Part shown: piece after piece, positions 44,335 to 52,698 of the stretch
How the letters are laid out: every line of letters starts with the position of its first letter
Numbering within the stretch: the first letter of the stretch is position 1
Origin: an uncultured Anaeromyxobacter sp.
Lineage (GTDB): Bacteria > Myxococcota > Myxococcia > Myxococcales > Anaeromyxobacteraceae
Assembly: GCA_903874275.1 (NCBI GenBank)
Contig: CAIQRS010000146.1
Coordinates: forward strand, 27,962 to 91,961
DNA: 64,000 nt
Reading direction: 5' to 3'
Translations under genes and position numbers: made by a program
Notes under the pieces: model-generated
Seen by the model: only the letters and a program-made list of their open reading frames with translations
Database searches by the model: none
What the model was told of the DNA's origin: nothing

Positions 44335-46059
44335 CTAGTATCGGAGGCCGTCCGGGCTGAACTGGTCTCCGTGGGCGTCGAGCGGGGTCGCCGAGGCGGC
44401 CGTGGTGTCCCGGGTGCCTCCCACGCCGAAGGAGTCGCCCATTCCGATCACGGCGGCCCGGCCGTGGAGGAGCATGAGGGCCACGGGCAGATCGACGACG
44501 ATGGAGTACGACGTCCCCGAGGCAGGGGCGAACTTCACCTGCTTCACGACCGCCTGCGCCTGGTCGGAGGTCGTCCCCAGCCGGCCGTCGCCATCCACGA
44601 GGACCGTGTCGCCGACCATGAGGTTCACCGGGGATGCGACGAAGATCTCGCGGTCAGAGCCTCCGACCACGTCGCGCAGGAGGGCCATGGTGGTGCTGGG
44701 GCGCAGCGCCACCTCGCCCCCGAGGCCGTTCAGCGGGACCACGACCGACGCGGCGCCGTGACCCGGCGAGAGGGGCTCGGAGAGGACGAGCACCTTCGCC
44801 ACCGAGTCGATCCCCGCGACCGTCCGGACGTCGTGGACGGCAGGTCCGCCTCCGGTGGAGGGCTCGTGGACGGCCACCTGCTCACCCACGAAGAAGGGAG
44901 TGGCGTCGGTGACGGTCAGCCGGGCTCCGGTCTCGGAAACCAGGCGCGGGACCGTGAACGCGCCGCCGTCGATGGTACAGGCGAGGGCCCCGGCGGGAAC
45001 CTCCGCCGACACGGGACTCCCCACGCCGACCTGGCCAGTGGCCACGTCCACGACGGAGACGGAGGCTGCCTCGCCGAGGAAGGCGCCGGTCGATCCGTCG
45101 AGGAAGACGAGCCGGCTGGCCGGGCCGGGGAGGACGAGCGAGGCGTCCCGCAGGACCAGGACGACGTCGCCCGGCGAGCGGTTGACGAGGAGTTCCGTGC
45201 AGGGCCCCTTCACGGTGAGCTCGACCTTCAGGAACGCATTTGCCGCCGCGCTGGGCGGATTGTTGGCCGGGACGGCCGGGTCGTTGCCCCAGGTGCTCGC
45301 CAGGACCCGCCGGAGGGTCACGTTGGCGCTCTGGGGGGTGAGCGTCGGTGGCGCGTCGGTCCGCATGGGCTCGGAGAAGGTGAGGCGGATGGTCTTCGTG
45401 AAGGTGGCTCCCCGTTCCACCTGGGGATCGAAGGGGACTGGAAGGGTGGAGAGGTCGATCTCGATCCCGGTGAGGTGGCCTGGATAGACGTCGACGGAGT
45501 CCAGGGGTGCGGAGATGGCGTTCGTGGTCAGCACGCCCTTCTCGTCCTCCGAGGAGATGGTGAACTCGATGTGGTTCGTGAAGCTCCACGGGGCGCCCCC
45601 GGTGCCGAGCCCCGCGGTCCAGGGGTTCAGGCCGGTCGCCACCACCGTGGGGTTGAGCGACGGGTCGGGGGCCGGAACCAGGGCGAGTTCCTTGAAGGCG
45701 ACCGGGGAGGTGGAGGTGTTGCGGGCCATCACCCGGTACTTGGTGGCGCCCGGAACCTGCTTCCAGGTGAGCGAGAGCCCCGCCTTGGCGTTCCAGTTGG
45801 CGTCGGGGTCGGTTCCGAACACGAAGTCGCCGTTCGCGTCCCGGAGCCAGATCGTCCCCGCATCGACGATCGCCTGGGTCGCGCGCTGGGTCGCGGTGAA
45901 CTGGTCGCCCAGATGGAACGTCGGCCCAGACTGGGCCGGCGGCTCCGGCTGGATTGGCGCGGCAGGCGTCTCCGCGTTGCAGGCGGCGGTGGCGACCGCG
46001 AGGATCGAAGCCAGCAGTCCGGCCGGGGAGAGTCCCCAGCCGCTCCTTCCGTGGATCAT
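44335..46059 (-). CDS. Large beta-rich lipoprotein
   Basis: 574 residues, not recognised. The signal MIHGRSGWGLSPAGLLASIL ends in AVATAAC, giving a probable lipoprotein. Mature part: a fibronectin/Ig-like domain (WKQVPGATKYRVMARNTST, about 90-130), an insertion-rich segment resembling bacterial Ig-like domains (RLTFSEPMRTD, about 225-290) and further beta segments with repeated GDTVLVDGDGR/GEQVAVHEP-like hairpins. It is convergent with the operon end at 44324, 10 bp away. A degenerate Pho-like repeat (GGTGACG-GAAA-CGCGTCG, 46122-46139, minus orientation) lies 63 bp upstream. Role unknown. Confidence 0.72.
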   Translation of the reverse strand: MIHGRSGWGLSPAGLLASILAVATAACNAETPAAPIQPEPPAQSGPTFHLGDQFTATQRATQAIVDAGTIWLRDANGDFVFGTDPDANWNAKAGLSLTWKQVPGATKYRVMARNTSTSPVAFKELALVPAPDPSLNPTVVATGLNPWTAGLGTGGAPWSFTNHIEFTISSEDEKGVLTTNAISAPLDSVDVYPGHLTGIEIDLSTLPVPFDPQVERGATFTKTIRLTFSEPMRTDAPPTLTPQSANVTLRRVLASTWGNDPAVPANNPPSAAANAFLKVELTVKGPCTELLVNRSPGDVVLVLRDASLVLPGPASRLVFLDGSTGAFLGEAASVSVVDVATGQVGVGSPVSAEVPAGALACTIDGGAFTVPRLVSETGARLTVTDATPFFVGEQVAVHEPSTGGGPAVHDVRTVAGIDSVAKVLVLSEPLSPGHGAASVVVPLNGLGGEVALRPSTTMALLRDVVGGSDREIFVASPVNLMVGDTVLVDGDGRLGTTSDQAQAVVKQVKFAPASGTSYSIVVDLPVALMLLHGRAAVIGMGDSFGVGGTRDTTAASATPLDAHGDQFSPDGLRY

Positions 46060-46343
46060 CGCCTGTGCCCGCCTTCCTGAAATCGTCCTGCCGTGGAGGA
46101 CCGGGTAACCTAGGCGGCCTCGGTGACGGAAACGCGTCGCGCTCGAAGCGACGATGAAACGACGCGTCGACAGGTCGGGTGACCAGAGGCATGCGCGGGT
46201 CCGCTCCCACCCCCTCCTCGCGATATCTGGGGTTCCTGGTCACCCTGGGTGGGGGGACACACGGTCGCAACGTCCGATAGATGCGGCGATCCGGAGCGGC
46301 ACCCTTCCTGCGATCACCTGTCGCTCGTGCAGGAGGAGAGCCA

Positions 46344-46823
46344 GTGATAGTCCGGTTCGCAGTGGTCGCAGCAGCGATGGTGATCGCAGCCTGTGGGTCC
46401 ACTCCCGACGAGGAGCTCGCGATCCCGGTGGGATCGGCACCGACCGCCGGATCGACCCTCACCCCGGATCCAGCATCCGCCTGGGCAGGGACCTACCGGG
46501 GTACGACGACCCTCTCCCACGGCCGGTTCACCTGGACATCGACCGTGGACGTCCATGTCGAGAACCCGGAGCCGGGCATCGTCCGCGTGCCGGTCCGTGA
46601 GATGTGCCCTTCCGTGGACCACGTCGACTTCGCGCCGCCCGAGGCGCTGGTGATCGTCCTCGCAGAGGCCGGCGCCTGGTCGTTCCAGCTCCCCACCGGC
46701 GAGAAGGTGCGCCTCGGGTCCATCCAGCCGCGCTTCGACGCCGACGGCAAGACCCTCACGGTCACCTTCCATGGCGTCGTGGACGAAGTCGATCTAGAGT
46801 GGAAGTTCGTGGGGACGCGATGA
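46344..46823 (+). CDS. Small lipoprotein, 159 aa
   Basis: Not recognised. The GTG start at 46344 has AGGAGGAG 5-12 bases upstream and encodes VIVRFAVVAAAMVIAAC, a lipoprotein signal; an ATG at 46281 in frame would add 21 residues with no ribosome-binding site. The mature region is a single beta-rich domain beginning WAGTYRGTTTLSHGRFTWTSTVDVHVEN, like lipocalin-type or other small outer-membrane lipoproteins. Its stop overlaps a possible ATG (46820) of the following small gene as ATGA, so the two could be coupled. Confidence 0.75.
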   Translation: MIVRFAVVAAAMVIAACGSTPDEELAIPVGSAPTAGSTLTPDPASAWAGTYRGTTTLSHGRFTWTSTVDVHVENPEPGIVRVPVREMCPSVDHVDFAPPEALVIVLAEAGAWSFQLPTGEKVRLGSIQPRFDADGKTLTVTFHGVVDEVDLEWKFVGTR

Positions 46824-46852
46824 GGGAAATCTCCCATCCCCGAAACGGATCC

Positions 46853-47074
46853 ATGGCGACGCGCGAGAGCTTCTTCGAGTGCATCTTCAGTCCCGATGGG
46901 AACGAGTACCGTTTCCACGTCCGGGCCTGGAACGCGCGCGAGGCGGAGGAGCACATCAAGGCCTCGCTGCGCGACAACGGCGTTCGCGAGGCCGGTACGC
47001 TGCTCATCCGGGATCGGAAGGGAGCGGAGCTCCTCAGGTCCGGGTACGCGTTCGAGCCTCTGGGCGCGACGTAG
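46853..47074 (+). CDS. Small conserved protein, 73 aa, paralogue of 8402-8605
   Basis: Function unknown. The sequence ATRESFFECIF, EYRFHVRAWNAREAEEHI and GTLLIRDRKGAELL is about half identical (about 35 of 66) to the protein at 8402-8605, and the matching N-terminus (MATRES/MSSRER) favours the ATG at 46853. An upstream in-frame ATG at 46820 overlaps the preceding stop and would add 11 residues. Soluble, no signal. A strong hairpin follows. The conserved FFEC Cys and HVRAWNA core may mark a binding or dimer surface. Confidence 0.75.
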   Translation: MATRESFFECIFSPDGNEYRFHVRAWNAREAEEHIKASLRDNGVREAGTLLIRDRKGAELLRSGYAFEPLGAT

Positions 47075-47122
47075 AGCAGCCGGCCGGCAGGACGAGGCTC
47101 CCGCCGGATCGCAGGGATACGA

Positions 47123-47151
47123 CGAGCACCCGGACCCCCTCCGGGTGCTCG
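47123..47151 (+). terminator. Hairpin terminator after the 46853 gene
   Basis: Perfect 12-bp arms (CGAGCACCCGGA and TCCGGGTGCTCG) with a 5-base C loop, 49 bp past the stop. It terminates the 46344-46853 unit, and on the minus strand would lie downstream of ppk as well. Confidence 0.75.
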
Positions 47152-47173
47152 CCAACCGACACTTCGGCCGGAC

Positions 47174-47197
47174 GGCTGGCCTCGCTCGAGGCCAGCC
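47174..47197 (-). terminator. Second perfect hairpin, probably for the ppk side
   Basis: GGCTGGCCTCG and CGAGGCCAGCC form an 11-bp perfect stem with a 2-base CT gap. With the hairpin at 47123 it fills the 229-bp gap between convergent genes (47074 and ppk stop at 47304); the remainder of the gap shows no gene. Confidence 0.55.
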
Positions 47198-47303
47198 ACT
47201 CGACTGGACTAGACCACCTGACCGTGCGGTCGCCATTCCGGTTTGGCGACGAATTCGGAACGAACGGGTGCGGCCGCCGCCGCGGCGCCCTCCCTTCCCG
47301 TCG

Positions 47304-49163
47304 CTACCTCCGGTGGTCGTCAGGGCGCTGCGCGTCGCGCTTCCCGGCCCAGTGGGCAACCTCGGTGCCGTCGGAGAGCAGGGCGAAGGAGTTCACGTCG
47401 TCGGCAACCTGGGAGCGGAGCTGGGAGAGCACCAGGCGGCGCGCCGACGGGTCCTTCACCGGGAAGAAGATCTCGTAGCGCTTGTCGAAGTTGCGCGGCA
47501 TGGCGTCGAGACTCCCGGCGAAGACCAGCCAGCGGCCGCCGTTCTTGAAGGCGGCCACCCGGGCGTGCTCGAGGAAGCGCCCCACCACGCTCTTCGCCTT
47601 CACCTCCGGTGCAATCTCGGTGAGCGTGGTCCTGGCCACCAGGTCCACCCTCGCGCCCGCCCGCGCCGCGTTGCGGAGCGCGGTCAGGACGCGGGGATCG
47701 GTGACGTGGTTGAACTTGAAGATCACGTGGCCGCCCGGGTGCGCCTCGGCGCGAATGCGGTCGAGGAGCAGCTGCCGGATGGAGGTGCCGGTGCGCAGCT
47801 CGGTCATGCGCGGCGCCTTGCCCTGCTCGAGCGCGTCGAAGAAGCGCTTCACGTCGCGGGTCAGGGCGGGGTCGGCGGTGAAGAGCGAGAAGTCGGTGTA
47901 GAGCCGGGCGTTGCGGGTGTTGTAGTTGCCGGTCCCGAGGTGGACGAACTCGCGCCGCCCGCGCCGCACCCAGATGGCCTTGGCGTGCACCTTGCGCGTG
48001 GGGAGCGGGAGCACCCGGACGCCCGAGTTCTGGAACCGCAGGCCCCATTCCAGGTTCTGCAGCTCGTCGAAGCGGGCCCGGGCCTCGAGCAGCACCGCCA
48101 CGTCCTTGCCACCCCGGGAGGCCTCGATGAGCGACTCGGCCAGCACGTTGTCGTCGCCCACCCGGTAGAGGGTGGCGCGCATGGCGGTGACCTCGGGGTC
48201 CCGCGCCGCGGCCCGCGCGAAGTCCTCCACCGCGTCGTACCCCTGGTACGGGTGGTAGATCATCTGGTCGCGCAGGGCGATGCGCCGGAAGGGGTTGGTC
48301 GAGAAGCCCGGGATGAGCCACGGGCGCAGCGCGCCGAACTTGAGCCGCGACGGGGCGCCGTCGACCAGCGTGGAGACCATGCGCAGGTCGAGGGGCGGCT
48401 CGATCCGGAAGACCTCGTCGGCCTCCAGACCGAGCGCGATGCGGATCGACTCGGACCAGTGGGGAGGGAAGTTCTTCTCCACCTCCAGGTGGCTGGGGCG
48501 GCCGTCGAGCCGGGTCTCCAGGGCGGCGGGGAGGTCCTCCCAGTCGAGCCCCAGCTGGTCGATGGCGGCGAGCCGGATGGCCCGGAGCTCGTGCAGCTCC
48601 TGGTCGCGCCCGTCGAGGAAGAGGTCGCTGCGAAGCCGCAGCAGCTCGCCCAGCCGGACGTAGGTGCCGTCCCGACCCGGGATCTCCACGAGGCGCGGCA
48701 GGCTCTCCGGGAGGCGCACCAGGTGCTCGAGGACGCCGATGCCGGTGGCGAAGTAAAGCGCCCCAGTTCGGATCTCGCGCACCGCGTCGGCCCGGAGCAC
48801 GTCGGTCCGCGGGGCGACCTCCTCGGCCAGGAAGGCGCCGAAGTAGTCGAGCTCCTCCTTGGTGAGCGAGGTGACGGCGACGACACGGATGCCGAAGGCC
48901 TCGAGCTCGCCGAGGAACGACCGGTAGGTCTCGCTGGCCGCCTCGGCCTGCTGGCGGGCCTCCTGCAGCAGCCGCTGGTAGTCGGCCGTGCCGCGCTCCT
49001 CCAGGAAGGGGCGGGAGATGCGGGCCGCGAAGAACTCGTCGAGGTTGGAGGCCCAGATGGAGAGGAAGCGGAGCCGCTCCATCATCGGAAAGTCGCCGCG
49101 GCGCGTCTGTTCGAGGACCCGGCGGTTGAATCGCAGCCAAGAGAGTTCCTGATCGACTCGCAC
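47304..49163 (-). CDS. ppk: Polyphosphate kinase
   Basis: Reversible synthesis of inorganic polyphosphate from ATP, storing phosphate. The start GTG 49163 begins VRVDQELSWLRFNRRVLEQ, matching the PPK1 N-terminus; a longer in-frame reading to 49430 gives no family match. Domain order follows PPK1: N domain, head domain, and two phospholipase-D-like C domains with the phosphohistidine in RKVHAKAIW and the HLGTGNYN motif. 619 residues, somewhat shorter than the usual 690. A near-perfect Pho-box-like repeat ends 40 bp before the start, which implies phosphate-starvation control as in other bacteria. Confidence 0.92.
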   Translation of the reverse strand: MRVDQELSWLRFNRRVLEQTRRGDFPMMERLRFLSIWASNLDEFFAARISRPFLEERGTADYQRLLQEARQQAEAASETYRSFLGELEAFGIRVVAVTSLTKEELDYFGAFLAEEVAPRTDVLRADAVREIRTGALYFATGIGVLEHLVRLPESLPRLVEIPGRDGTYVRLGELLRLRSDLFLDGRDQELHELRAIRLAAIDQLGLDWEDLPAALETRLDGRPSHLEVEKNFPPHWSESIRIALGLEADEVFRIEPPLDLRMVSTLVDGAPSRLKFGALRPWLIPGFSTNPFRRIALRDQMIYHPYQGYDAVEDFARAAARDPEVTAMRATLYRVGDDNVLAESLIEASRGGKDVAVLLEARARFDELQNLEWGLRFQNSGVRVLPLPTRKVHAKAIWVRRGRREFVHLGTGNYNTRNARLYTDFSLFTADPALTRDVKRFFDALEQGKAPRMTELRTGTSIRQLLLDRIRAEAHPGGHVIFKFNHVTDPRVLTALRNAARAGARVDLVARTTLTEIAPEVKAKSVVGRFLEHARVAAFKNGGRWLVFAGSLDAMPRNFDKRYEIFFPVKDPSARRLVLSQLRSQVADDVNSFALLSDGTEVAHWAGKRDAQRPDDHRR

Positions 49164-49202
49164 GGGGCACCTTTGGGAGAGCCGCCACTTCAGCACACCC
49201 TG

Positions 49203-49220
49203 CGTGACGGAAATGTGACG
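49203..49220 (-). promoter_or_regulatory. Pho-box-like tandem repeat upstream of ppk
   Basis: CGTCACA-TTTC-CGTCACG on the minus strand: CGTCAC repeated exactly at 11 bp, the cleanest of the four copies in the window, 40 bp from the ppk start. The 224-bp region 49164-49387 is the divergent promoter region for ppk and the amidoligase operon. Confidence 0.6.
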
Positions 49221-49387
49221 ATGGGGGCCAGGGACCCTCCGGGGAGCGCCCGTCCGCCCCCGCCTGCCGGGGTTCCGAGCACCCATTTGCTCGTTTTCCC
49301 GGCAGATTCCGCACGGAATCCGGGCCGATCGGGGCCAGGGAGCGTCCAGATGAGGCAGGCGTCTTGCAAAGGCAATATGGTCGCCCC

Positions 49388-52300
49388 ATGCGCCTCCTCC
49401 TCCAGCACGACACCGTCTATCGATTCCCACGCCCGGCCGCGCTCGGCCCGCACCAGATCAGGCTGCGCCCGTCCAGCCACGCCAAGGCCCGGATCGAGAC
49501 CTACTCGCTCAACGTGAGCGAGCCGGCCGAGGTCCGCTGGCAGCGCGACCCCACCGGCAACCAGGTGGCCCACGTCACCTTCCCGAAGGGCACCCTGCTC
49601 CCGGAGCTCTCGGTCCGGGTCGAGATGGCCGTGGACATCCGGCCGGTGAACCCCTTCGACTTCTTCGTGGACGACCGGTGCGAGGAGACGCCCTTCGCCT
49701 ACCCGGAGGAGGTCCGGCCCGAGCTCGCCCCCTTCCTCGACCTCGACGACCCGTCGCTGGCCGGGGGACCGCTCCTCGAGGCCTTCCTCGACGACGCGCC
49801 GGCCTCGGGCCGGACCATCCCTCTCGTGGTCGAGCTCAACCGGCTCGTGAACGAGCGGACCCGCTACGTGATCCGGGAGGAGGCGGGCGTCTGGACGCCG
49901 GAGGAGACGCTCCGGCAGGGCAGGGGAAGCTGCCGCGACTCGGCGGTCCTGCTCGTGGCGGCGCTGCGCTCCCGCGGCCTGGCGGCCCGCTTCGTCTCCG
50001 GCTACCTCATCCAGCTCACCGACGAGGGGATGATCCCAGGCGAGCCGCGCGGCGTGGGGCGCGACGTGGTGGACCTGCACGCCTGGGCGGAGGTGTTCCT
50101 CCCCGGCGCGGGCTGGATCGGCCTCGACGCCACCAGCGGCCTCCTCTGCGGGGAGGGGCACATCCCCCTGGCCTGCGCGGCGCGCCCGGCGCTGGCCGCA
50201 CCGGTCATCGGCACCTCCGACGTGGGGGCCGAGTCCTTCGCCTTCTCGATGCGGGTCATGCGGCTCGGCCACGAGGCCCGCCCCACCACCCCGTACTCCG
50301 AGGAGACCTGGCAGGCGCTCCTCGTCGCCTCCGACCGGGCCGACGCCACGCTCTCCGGGGCGGGCCTGACCCTCACCGTGGGCGGGGAGCCCACCTTCAA
50401 CTCGCGCCTCCATCCCGAGGCGCCGGAGTGGCGCACCGCGGCGCTCGGCCCCACCAAGTGGGAGCAGGGGCTGGCGCTGGCCTTCGAGCTGCGCGACCGG
50501 ATGGCGCCGGGCGGCGTGGTCCTGCGCCGCGAGGGGAAGTGGTACCCCGGCGAGAGCCTGCCCCGATGGGCGCTCGACGTGGTGGGGCTGAAGGGCGGGG
50601 CCCGCCTCTGGACCGGGGCAGGGACGCGCAGGGCGGCCACCCCGGCCGCCGCCGAGGCCCTGGCGCGGTCCATCGCCGGGAAGCTGGGCGTGGGCGCCGA
50701 CACGGCGCTCCCGGCCTTCGAGGATCCCTGGCAGTACGTCCGGGACGAGGCCGACCTTCCACCCGGGGTGAATCCACTGAAGGCCGACCTGGCCGACGGG
50801 GAGGAGCGGCGCCGGCTGGCCCGCGTCCTCGACCACGGGCTCCGGAACCCGGTGGGCTGGGCGCTGCCGCTGGCGCGGGGCGAGTCGGGCTGGCGCACCG
50901 ACGCATGGGAGTTCCGCCGCGAGGCGCTCTTCCTCATCCCCGGCGACGCGCCTGCCGGGCTGCGCCTGCCGCTCAAGTCGCTGGGCGGCCCGCTTCCGCC
51001 CCCGGAGGCGCCCGAGCCGCCCTACCTCGTCGATCCGCGCACCGAGGAGGTCGCCGAGGCGCGCCGCCGCGAGGAGGAGGAGCGCGCCGAGCTGGTGGGG
51101 CGCCAGGCCGCCATCTCCCGGCAAAAGGCGCCCCCCCGCCTCCCCGCCGTGCGCACGGCGCTCTGCGTCGAGCCCCGCGGCGGCGAGCTCTACGTCTTCC
51201 TGCCCCCCACGGCCACGGCCGCCCACTTCGTCGAGCTGGCCCGTGCCGTCGATGCCGCCGCCCGCGAGACCGACCTCGAGGTCCGGCTGGAGGGCTACCC
51301 GCCCCCCTGGAGCCCCGAGGTGATCCGCTTCTCGGTGACGCCCGACCCGGGCGTGCTCGAGGTCAACGTCCAGCCCACCGGGAGCGGCCGGGCCTGCGCC
51401 GAGCAGATCGAGCAGGTCTTCGACGCCGCGCTCCACACCGGCCTCCACTCCGAGAAGTACATGCTCGACGGGCGGCAGGAGGGCTCGGGGGGCGGCAACC
51501 ACATCACCCTGGGCGGCCCGCGTCCGCTCCAGAGCCCCTTCGTGGTCCGCCCGGATCTTCTCGCCAGCCTGGTCACCTTCGTCCAGCACCACCCGGCCAT
51601 GTCGTACCTCTTCACCGGGCTCTTCGTCGGCCCCACGTCGCAGGCGCCGCGCGTGGACGAGGCCCGGCACGACTCCCTCTACGAGCTGGAGATCGCGCTC
51701 GCGCACCTGGGCGACCGGAGCCAGCCAGCCCCGCCCTGGCAGGCGGATTGGCTGCTGCGCAACCTGCTCGTGGACGTGGCCGGAAACGGCCACCGGGCCG
51801 AGATCTCCATCGACAAGCTCTTCGACTGGAGGAGCGGTCACGGGCGGCAGGGGCTGGTGGAGCTGCGCGCCTTCGAGATGCCGCCCCATCCGAGAATGGC
51901 GTCGGCGCAGGCCATCCTGGCCCGGGCGCTGGTGGCCGCCTTCTCGAAGGCCCCCTACGCCCACGGGCTGGTGCGCTGGGGCACCGAGCTGCACGACCGG
52001 TTCCTGCTCCCCTTCTGGCTGTGGCGCGACATGGAGGACGTCCTGGCCTTCCTCGAGGAGCGCGGCGTCGGCCTCCCGCGCGAGGTCTACCGCCCCTTCG
52101 TGGAGTTCCGCTGCCCGGTGGTCGGGCGGCTCCAGGTCGGAGGCGTGGCCGTCGAGGTCCGCAATGCGCTCGAGCCCTGGCCGGTGCTGGGCGAGGAGCC
52201 GGGCGCCGGCGGCACCGCCCGCTTCGTGGACTCCTCGATGGAGCGGATCGAGATCCGCGCCGAGGGGCTCGAGTCCGAGCGCTTCGACGTGCTGGTGAAC

Positions 52301-52693
52301 GGCCTCGTGGTCCCGCTGCGCGCCACCGGCATGGCGGGGGAGCACGTCGGCGGGGTCCGCTTCCGGGCCTGGGCGCCGCCCTCGTCGCTCCAGCCCCACC
52401 TGGGCATCCACCACCCGCTGCGCATCGACCTGTTCGATCGCTGGGCCGGGCGCTCGCTGGGGGCCTGCGCCTACCACGTCTGGCACCCGGAGGGGCAGGC
52501 CTACGAGGCCCCGCCGCTCACCCGCTTCGAGGCCTCGGCGCGCCGCGCCGCGCGCTTCACCGAGGAGGGGCCTCTGCCGCTCGGCACCACGCCCGTCGCC
52601 ACCCAGCCGCACCCCGAGTACCCGCACACCCTGGACCTCCGGCGCTACCCCGGGGACCACCCCATGCCCGTGTGGGACGAGGACGAGGAATAG
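49388..52693 (+). CDS. Transglutaminase-DUF2126 (putative amidoligase) fusion
   Basis: 1101 residues. Residues 1-100 are the bacterial transglutaminase N-terminal domain (LLLQHDTVYRFPRPA); about 150-260 the transglutaminase core with the triad Cys182 (GRGSCRDS), His231 (LHAWAEVF) and Asp247 (GLDATSG). From about residue 320 (LTVGGEPTFNS) to the end is DUF2126, assigned by Pfam as a putative amidoligase of the glutamine-synthetase fold, with EVNVQPTGSG, GGGNHITLGG, GNGHRAEISIDKLF and VELRAFEMPP. Such genes cluster with ATP-grasp and alpha-E genes in systems predicted to form or cut amide bonds on peptides. First gene of a five-gene run; the start ATG 49388 has only a weak ribosome site. Confidence 0.88.
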   Translation: MRLLLQHDTVYRFPRPAALGPHQIRLRPSSHAKARIETYSLNVSEPAEVRWQRDPTGNQVAHVTFPKGTLLPELSVRVEMAVDIRPVNPFDFFVDDRCEETPFAYPEEVRPELAPFLDLDDPSLAGGPLLEAFLDDAPASGRTIPLVVELNRLVNERTRYVIREEAGVWTPEETLRQGRGSCRDSAVLLVAALRSRGLAARFVSGYLIQLTDEGMIPGEPRGVGRDVVDLHAWAEVFLPGAGWIGLDATSGLLCGEGHIPLACAARPALAAPVIGTSDVGAESFAFSMRVMRLGHEARPTTPYSEETWQALLVASDRADATLSGAGLTLTVGGEPTFNSRLHPEAPEWRTAALGPTKWEQGLALAFELRDRMAPGGVVLRREGKWYPGESLPRWALDVVGLKGGARLWTGAGTRRAATPAAAEALARSIAGKLGVGADTALPAFEDPWQYVRDEADLPPGVNPLKADLADGEERRRLARVLDHGLRNPVGWALPLARGESGWRTDAWEFRREALFLIPGDAPAGLRLPLKSLGGPLPPPEAPEPPYLVDPRTEEVAEARRREEEERAELVGRQAAISRQKAPPRLPAVRTALCVEPRGGELYVFLPPTATAAHFVELARAVDAAARETDLEVRLEGYPPPWSPEVIRFSVTPDPGVLEVNVQPTGSGRACAEQIEQVFDAALHTGLHSEKYMLDGRQEGSGGGNHITLGGPRPLQSPFVVRPDLLASLVTFVQHHPAMSYLFTGLFVGPTSQAPRVDEARHDSLYELEIALAHLGDRSQPAPPWQADWLLRNLLVDVAGNGHRAEISIDKLFDWRSGHGRQGLVELRAFEMPPHPRMASAQAILARALVAAFSKAPYAHGLVRWGTELHDRFLLPFWLWRDMEDVLAFLEERGVGLPREVYRPFVEFRCPVVGRLQVGGVAVEVRNALEPWPVLGEEPGAGGTARFVDSSMERIEIRAEGLESERFDVLVNGLVVPLRATGMAGEHVGGVRFRAWAPPSSLQPHLGIHHPLRIDLFDRWAGRSLGACAYHVWHPEGQAYEAPPLTRFEASARRAARFTEEGPLPLGTTPVATQPHPEYPHTLDLRRYPGDHPMPVWDEDEE

Positions 52694-52698
52694 CGCCG

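Noticed and set aside
49190..52660. A 1156-codon minus-strand open frame
   Set aside because: Antisense to the transglutaminase-DUF2126 gene and mostly Gly/Arg/Leu/Pro-rich.
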